The notes under the pieces: model-generated | Seen by the model: only the letters and a program-made list of their open reading frames with translations | Told to the model about the DNA's origin: nothing | Database searches by the model: none | Made by a program: the position numbers and the translations under genes | Origin: Anaerococcus obesiensis ph10 | Lineage (GTDB): Bacteria; Bacillota; Clostridia; Tissierellales; Peptoniphilaceae | Direction of reading: 5' to 3' | NCBI RefSeq assembly: GCF_000311745.1 | Contig: NZ_HE978532.1 | Coordinates: 491,774-555,773 of the forward strand | Length of the DNA stretch: 64,000 nucleotides | Shown: positions 45,401-54,400 of the stretch, piece after piece | How the letters are laid out: each line of letters starts with the position of its first letter | Numbering within the stretch: position 1 is the stretch's first letter

Positions 45401-48400
45401 TGTTAGGATCGATTTTAAATTTGAAATTTGCAATCATTCCTTCAGCCTTGTTTGGATATACAGTTGTCTTACTTGGTATATCAGCTGTAGAAATTAATTC
45501 TTTTTGATCTCCATCGAAGCTTATATATTTTGAAACATCATCTTTTCTTGCTGGAGTTTCGCCCCAATCTCCTCCTCCAAGAGTGATTAATTTTTTCTTG
45601 GTATCTAGGATGTAGCCGTTTATTGTTTTTCTTTCTTTTAACCAATAGTAGCCATAAGGCAAGTCTTTGAAAGAAATTTCTCCATTTTCATCTGTTATTC
45701 TTTCTTCTCCAACTTGTGTTTCGTTTTCGTCGGTTTTGTGAAGGGTGTATTTTACATTTGCAAGTGGCCTGTTATTTTCGTCAACTTTTTTGATTTTAAA
45801 TTCGCCCTTGCCTGGTTTTTCGTTGATGATTTTACCAAGTGTTCCAATGTTAGCATCGGTTACTTCTTTTTCTACGAATTCGTCGTCGACTTTGTCGTAG
45901 ATGTAAATTTTACCTTCTAGAACTCTGAATTTCTTGACTGGACCATTTACTTGCATGTAGCCATCTGGGGCATTTGGTTCCATAATTTGATAGAAACCAT
46001 CTGTTAGGCCTTCGAATGTAAATTTACCTTTGTCGTCAGATTTTCCTTTGTAAGCGCTGTTGTCGATTGTTACATTGCTTACTCCAACTTTACGTTGTTT
46101 TGTTCCATCGGATTTTTCGATGTAGAGACCTTCTTTATCTTTTTTGATAAATTCTATATCTTTTGTTACTGGATAGTAGCCTTTGTTTTCTTTATCCCAA
46201 TCCTTTGGATCTTGTTTTTGTAGGATAAATTCTACATTTTGTAGTGGAACTTCCTTGGTTATAAGTTTGCCACCTTCTCCTTTTTCTTCGTCTTTACCAA
46301 CTTTTGTAAATTCAACTTTATTTTTTTCATTGATTACTTTGAGTATAGAATTTGGATCGGCAATATTGATTGTTATTCCATCTCCGATTACTTTTCCATC
46401 TTCTGTAACAAGTTGTCCTCTTGCATTTTTAAGCTCTTTGTTATTTTTATCTAATACAGCTTTTAATATAGCTATAACTTTTCCAGGATTTTGTGTATCA
46501 TTTACAAATAAAAGTTTGTATTTATTTGATGATAGCTTATATCCTTCTGGTGCTTTTTCTTCTTCTAGAAGATAGGTCTTACCAGTTTTGATTCCGTTTA
46601 CATCAAACTTATAGATTCCAGCATTTGAATCTTTTGCAAGGTCGATAGTTGTTCTAAATACATCCTTATCGTCATCTGTGTTGGTTAGTTTTAAGTGTAA
46701 CTTACCTTTTGTGATGTTGTTGAATACTTTTCTACCATTTGAATCTGTTAGGAATCCTTTGGTTAAGTAGAAGTATTGTTGTTTTTCATCGTTTTTAACG
46801 TAGAAATATCCAGGTCCATCTGTATCTACTTCTGTATTTCTATTTCTAGTAAAGATGTATGAAAACTCTTGAGTTTTATCTACCAATACATTTTCGCCGC
46901 TATCGGCATCCTTTTTCATTTCATAGAATTTCTTCTTTAGCTTGTAGTTATCTTTTTCGTCTTCGTAGATTTGGATAACTATTTGCCTATCCATTTCTTT
47001 GAAGCCATCTGGCGCTTGGGTTTCTATTAATGTGTAGATACCTTTGGATAGGTTTTTAACTTCAAATGTACCATCGGTTTCTATGAGTTCGTAAGGTGCT
47101 GCTGATGAATTTCCTTTTTTAGCATCTTCTAATTTTGTTGGATCATCAGAGTTTTTAAGCATTACGAATTTAGTTTCTTTGGCAATTGTATCTTTGTTTA
47201 CATTTACCTTCTTCCACTTCAAATCTACAGTGGTTTTGGTGTTTGTTAAGATGTAATTAAATTCGCCAACTTGTTTTTGTTCCAAATTACTCTTCTTATC
47301 AAAGCCATTTTTGATATAGGTTGTGTAATAATTATCTTCTTCTTTATTTGGATTTTTATCATGATTTGCATATTTTTCGTAATATTTTTTCTCAAAAGCT
47401 TTATTGTATTTTGCTTGTAGACCATTTTCAGTTTTTTCAACTGTTATTATCCACCTATCTTGAACAGCCTTGCTGTCGTAGCCTTCTGGCTTGTCGGTCT
47501 CTCTTAGTTCGTAGATACCTTCGCCAAGTGTGTCGAATGTGACTGAACCAGATTTTTGAGAACGTGCGCTTTTGTTGTACATATAGGTTGCACCTGAGAC
47601 AGCATCATAGTTATAAGCTTTGCTATCAAATGTTTGTCTTAATTTTTTGAGGTTGAAATATACATCTGGAAGTATATTTCCATCTTGGTCTTGTTTTTTG
47701 AATACAAATTTAGTTTTTTTGTAGTTTGCAACCTTGATGTCTTTTGGATTGCCTTTATCGTCAAGTTGTGGAGTATTTTTGCCATCTGTTTCATTTTCTG
47801 GCGTAAATCTAATTGACGCATCGTGTTTTTCAAAGACTATTTTTAGTTTGTAGGTTTTTGGATCTTGAACTACTCTGAAATACCATGGATCAGGTTTTAT
47901 AAATTTCTCCAAAGCTTTTGTTTCTTGTAGTTTGTACCTACCAACACCAAGACCTGTGAAGGTAAATTTTGAACTTACGTAAGAATATAGAGGTTGATCA
48001 TATCCACCAGGGATTGGCTTTCCATCTTCATCAACTTGGGTTACCCTAAAGTCTGATGACTCTACTAAAATATCATTTCCCTTTTCATCTTTTACACCTT
48101 CGATTTTTTGGAATTTGAAGTCGATGTAGTCTTTGTTGTTAAATACAATATCCAAATCTCCCTCTTGGTCTTTTTGGAAATGTAATCCAGGCTTTTCTAC
48201 TTCTACATATTTTCCATTTTGTTTTTCATAAGCCTTGATAACTTGCTTCCAATAACCTTTTTCATCGGCTTTGAAAGTGATAGCTAGGAATTTATCTTCT
48301 AGCTTATAACCAGCTGATGGCTTTGTTTCTTTGAGGATATAAGTACCTTGTTCTAGATTAGAGAAAAGAACTTGTGTATCCTTCTTTGACGTCTTTTTGA

Positions 48401-51400
48401 CACCGTTGATAGTTTCATCATAGCCTTCTGGTTTGATAAACTTATCATATTCTTTGCCATCATCAGCCTTTTCTTTTTCGTTAAGATTTTCGTATTTTGG
48501 ATTTCCTTCATTATCAAATGTTAGATTGCCATCTCCATCGAGTTTTGCTCTTCTTAAAATAAAATCTGCTCCATCTATATTTTGATAGGTCGCAAGGTCT
48601 TTTTTGTAGAAGCCTAGCTCTGTTGTTTTGAGGAAGTTTGTAACTCTAACATCGTCGATACCCTTGTATGGAGCATCTGGTCTTGCTGGGTCTGACCTGT
48701 GGTCGTCCTTGATGATTTGAGTGAATTTATCATACTCATTATCGCCAAGCTTAATACCTTTGATTGGTTTACCTAGAAGCTCTTTTCTATCTTTTTTTGG
48801 TATTGCCCATCTTGCATCTTCTACATTTTCTGGCAAGGTTTCAGTAAATTGGAATTCTATTTTCATGTAGTCATCGTCAGATGGTTTTTTGTAGTTTCCA
48901 TTAGCATCTTTTGCGACTTCTACCTTGAAATACCATTTCTTGTCATTGCCATTTTCATCTTTAGGAAGTCTATAAGCTCCACTTGGTGCTTTGATTTCTG
49001 TTAGCTCATAGAGACCTGGCGACAATTCTCTGAAGTAGTTATCTCCTGGAAGACCAGTCGCTTCTGATACACCATCAAATTCCTCATTACCATATACAGG
49101 AGGTTTTTCATCAATAATTTGATCACTCTTTAGAAGCTTTCTAGCTCTAAATTGAGCACCTGTTAGGACACCATTGTTTTCATTGACCTTGGTAATTCTT
49201 AGAGGAATCCTAAATCCAGTTTCGTCTTTATTGAAGATGTCCATGGTGTTACCATTAGCTATATTTAAACTTACGGTATCTTTAGCATCTGCTATTGATT
49301 TGCTATCAATTGTGTAATTAGATACATTTGGTAGCGCCCAATCTTTGGCAAATTTATCTTCTCTAGTATAGACAAGTCTATAGTTTTTGCTAGGATCAAG
49401 CTTGGTATTAAATTGTACCTTGCCTGCGTTTTTAGCTTCTTGAGTTTCTAAAGCTGTTAGGTTGCCTTCTTCAAATAGTTCCAGTTTACCAGGAGAAGAG
49501 TCATCTGGAGCTTGTGCATTTCCATTAACTGATCCAGAGTATGTGAAGTTAACTTCAAAATTCTTGCCGTCTTGTGGTGTAGGAGTATCTTCTACGAAAG
49601 TTGCACTTACTGTTACATCTGATGCTGGCATTGTAAAATTATTTTCAGTAACTGGGATGTCTTCTCCATTAGCACCAGTTACTTTTAAATCTTTTAATCT
49701 GTAGCCATTAGATGGATTAACTGTAAGAGTAATCACTTCGCCTTTATTAATATTTATTGATTTACTTGCAGTAACACTTCCATTTTCACTTGGATTTATT
49801 TTTATTTTGTAAGTGTTTGGTGCTGGTGGTGTTTCTTTTATTTTTTTAGTATAAAGTTCCCCATTACTTTTTGGATAAGTACTACTTATTAGATTTTCTT
49901 TTCCATTATTTGTAAATTTAACACCCTTATCTATATCAGATTTATTGATAGGATAATTTTTATCAAAGTCGGTTCCTTCTTTTAAATCAATTGTGTAAGA
50001 AAATTCTAAGCTTTCGCCTTTTTTAAGATTAATTCCACCAAGGCTTATAGTATTATTTGTGCTATCTTTTACAATATTATTAGAAATATCATTTGTTCCA
50101 ATTTTTGCACTGGTACTTAATAGATTTATTAATGGTCTTAATCCAATATCAAGTTTTCCATCTTTTACTAAAAGTCCATCGCTATTATTAACAAAGCCAT
50201 CGTTATTTAGAACTTCATTTACCATATTTTTGTAAACATAGTATGCTTTACCATTTCTTCCGTCATCGTTTTTGAAATATTCAAAATATTTTAATTGTGG
50301 CATTACTGTATCAGCGTATTGGCTTTGGTATCCACTTGCAAGATTGAAAGTTTTTTGGTCTGTGTGGACAACAAAAGTTTCAAATCCACCATCTTTAAAT
50401 TTATTAACTAAATCAGCTTTTTTGAATTTAAATTGTCCATTTACTGCACCATATCTTTTGACTTTCTCTACATGGAAGTTTGCAAAATCTATCATTATCT
50501 TCTTGTCATAGCCATCTTTTGAAATAGATGTTAGATAAGAATCAATGCTATCAAGAAGTTTTTGTGAACCATCGTTATTAGAATTATTTCTTTGGCTTAT
50601 ATTTGCATTTGCCAAAAAGTCCTTGTAAGTTTGATTTGCTTTTTCTCCTTCTCCATCAAAATAAATATTTTCATAATTTACATCTTGTAAAGATTTGGAT
50701 ATTTTATTCAATGATGAATTTGTGGTTTTTAATGCTGTTTTTGTATCAGTATATTCGATAAAGCTTACATCAACTTGTGTACCAGTTTCTTCTGCTTTTT
50801 TGGCAATTTGTGTGATTGCATAGTTGATATTTTTGTCTAAGGTTCTACCTTTAGCAATACCTTGACCTACCGTTGTTGTCGCAGAATCTTTTGACCTTTC
50901 TACCAAAAATACCATTTGTATTTTCTTGCCAGGAACTTCTTTTTCTTTAGGACTAATAGAAAAGTTTATTGTTCTTTTTCCATTTGTTGTATCAACTTTG
51001 CTTGCCTTTACTTTGATATTTAGATCGTCAGTGCTTGAATCGTATTCTATATCTTGTAAATCTTCTTCCAAGCTTGGAGCAAGAAGTCTATTTATTGGCA
51101 ATTGGTCTGATATATCAAGTCCTGCCATTTGTAGTCTTGGGCTCATTGATGGGTTTGTGATGGAGCTTATTGACTGGATTCCTTGAGCTAAGGTTTTTGG
51201 GTCGAATTTTTTATCTGACCTGTAAGTTCTTCCAGCCTCATCTACATATACATACCACTCATCGGTTGTTTTTTCGTAACCTGCTGGTCCTCTAAATTCT
51301 TGTAGAACGTAGTAGCCAGGTTTTAAGTTATCGAAAGTCACAATACCTTGATTTGCTGGTAGGGTTGATGGGTCTTCACCAATTCTAAATCTCTTGCCCT

Positions 51401-54400
51401 TATCATCTACTGCATATCTAACTTCTTTTCCATCTTTGCTTTTGAAATTTTTGTAACCAGCGACCCCTAATTTTTTTCGGTCTTCTTCGCTCATTGTTTT
51501 AGCTTTTTCTTCAGTTAGGTATAGGATGATTGGATTACCTGGGGTTACTTTTTGGATATATTCTTTTGCATAACCGCCTGGGTTTTTCTCTATTTCAAAT
51601 TCTTTATTTGCAGTATAGAGTCTGAAGTAGGCACGTCTTAGACCTACAATCTTAGGGTTGTCCTTATTAATTATTACAAGTTTTCCATTTTTATCAACAT
51701 AGGAAATTGCATTACCAGTTTTTCTGATTGAGAATTTACCTAGTTGCTCGCCTTCTCTAAAGTCGATTACACCTTTGAAGATAGAATGGGCACCTGTATC
51801 TGCGTTGGTGTTAGGGTCTCTTACTATTACCTTCATCTCACCAACGTTGGTTATGGCTTCTGCCTCTACCTTAAGTAGAATGTCGTTTGCAACATTGTAT
51901 CCTTTCGGAGGATTTGTTTCTCTTAGGACATAATACTTACCAAATTCTAATCCCTTTAGGTGGAAGAATCCATCTTCAGCTTGGGTTATACCAGTTTGTA
52001 TTGGTTGTATTTTACCATCTACTTTTTTACCAATTATTGCTCCGTAGTAGTCTGAGCTATAAAGGTCGAAGCTTACTGGCTTATTATCTTTGCCTGGAAT
52101 TTGCTTTTTGTATTCTTCTTTGTGGACAATAGGTTTGCCATCTTTATCTAGTTTGATTTTTCCATCTTCATCTTTTTCTAGTTCGCCTAGGTATTTTGTA
52201 AACTGAATGTCAATTTTTCTAGGCTTGTTTGTTAGTTCGTAGACTGACTCATCATTTAGATTTATCTTCTTTTCTCCACTGCCGTCTTTTTTGACTTCAT
52301 AGACTGTTTTTACAAGCTCGCCATTTACTTCGCGAACTTCTATTCTCCAATATGAATCTAGTACTTGGTAACCATAAGGAGCTTGGATTTCTGTTAGCTT
52401 GTAGTTACCTTCGACTAATTTATCAAAACGGAAGTAGCCTTTTTCGTTTTCTTTGCCGCCGTCTTTTTTGATAGAATCTGATGTCAAATCTTTTAGGTAG
52501 GTTGATCCATCTTTGGTCCAGAGTGATTCTAATCTAAATCTAGCATCTGTAAGACCTTGCTTTTCTTCGCCATTTTGTATTTCTCTAATTTTCCTAAATT
52601 CTATCTCAGTTTCTTTTGGATAGTTTCTTACAATTGTTAAGTCACCATCTTTTTCCTTAGGAGCATTCTCTCCTACAAAATGTAAAACTACTTTATTTTT
52701 TCCAGCAACTGTTTCTTCTTTTGCTTCAAGAATATAAAGTGGGGCTTTTTGGTAGCCTGCTGGTACTTTTGTTTCTTCTAGGATATAGTAGCCTTTTGGA
52801 ATTTGTTCAAATTTGAACTCTCCATAATATCCTTTAGATGTTTGTCTGTAAGTATCATCGTATTTAATTTTAGTCGGATCTTTTATTTGAGTTTTTACAT
52901 CATCAAGGGAGTTTGCTGTTACTTTTCTTAGTGTAAATTCTGCTCCATTTAGTTTTGCAAATTCATTTTTCTTTACAAATTCTAAATCGCCTAGGTTATC
53001 TTGGATATTTGTTAATTTGACTTTGACTTTGTTGTCTTTGTCAACTTCTACCAAATTTGTGCCTTCAGCAGATTTTGGAATATCTTTGTCTTTTATTATT
53101 ACTTCTGTTTTGTAGCCGTCGTTTACATGAATTTCTGGTAAATTTTTAAATTTGTATGGACCTTTATCTTCATTGACTAGGCTTCTTTTTACTTGAATTT
53201 CGAATTCTTTGATTGGCTCATATCCTGATGGAGCTTCTTCTTGAACTATATAATAACCTGGTTTTAAATATAATTTTTCGTTATTATCTTTTTTGGAAGT
53301 CCATTCTACTTTTTCATTTGTATATTTGTTGATAAAAGTAAATTTTGCTCCTTCAAGTTTTGTCTTGCCATCATTTGTATATTTATCAATTTCAAGTGGT
53401 TCTGTAATACGACCTGTGATTAACTCTTGGTACTTACCTTCTTTGGTGTGGGAGTAAAAAACTAATTGAACTGTGTTTGCTTTATCTTTGTTCCAATCAG
53501 AACCTTTTTTGTAAGATGCAATGACTTTCTTTAATAATTCATTAGCCATCTCATATTGAGTGTTTTTTACGATTGGGTAGTTTTTGATAGTTGTTTCATT
53601 ATCTTTTAATTTTCTAAGACCTTCGTAAGTATTATGATTTTTCTTCTCTCCATCGAAATAATCACCTGTCCAACTACCGTCAGGATTTTTACTACCTGTT
53701 AAGGTGTGATTAAATTTCCATGAATCATCGTTGTAGCCTTTAGGAGAATCGAAAAAGTCCTCACTTATGCTTATACCATCTGTGAAATGATGGAGTACTC
53801 TTTGGTACATAGAGTTTTCGATGAGCCTGTGCATTACTTCGCCATTAGTTTCGCTTCCAATTAAGTCGTTGAATTTACCTAGGGTATATTCTTTTTTAAC
53901 TTGTTCACCATAGAAATAAATTCTTTTCATCAAATCTTCCATGGCTTGACCTTGGCTCATTCCGTTTGGATTTAATACGATACCATCGTCTGTTGGTGTT
54001 CCATTTAAGTGGTTAACAAGTCTATAATTTCCTTTAGGATTTCCTACAATTTCGTTAAGTCTTGATATTAAATAATCTCCTGATGGATCTTCGTGTATAT
54101 CAAGAAATATTCCGTCGCTACCCTTAAATGAAGGATCTGGAGTACCTTTGTTGAAACATTGTACCATATCAAAGTTTTTGTTAATACGCATTATTGGATA
54201 TGGATTTTCTAGGTAGGCTAGGTATTTATCTGTTAGGTCTTTGTTGGAAACTTTTTTTGTAAATAAGTTTATACGTCCACCAGTAGTTGTTTCTCCTACT
54301 AGATTGTTTACTTTTTTCTCTTTGATATTTGCTTCGAAACGATAAGTATCATCTCTTGTACCTTTTTGGTCTTCATATTCATAAGAGATTAAAGTTCCTG

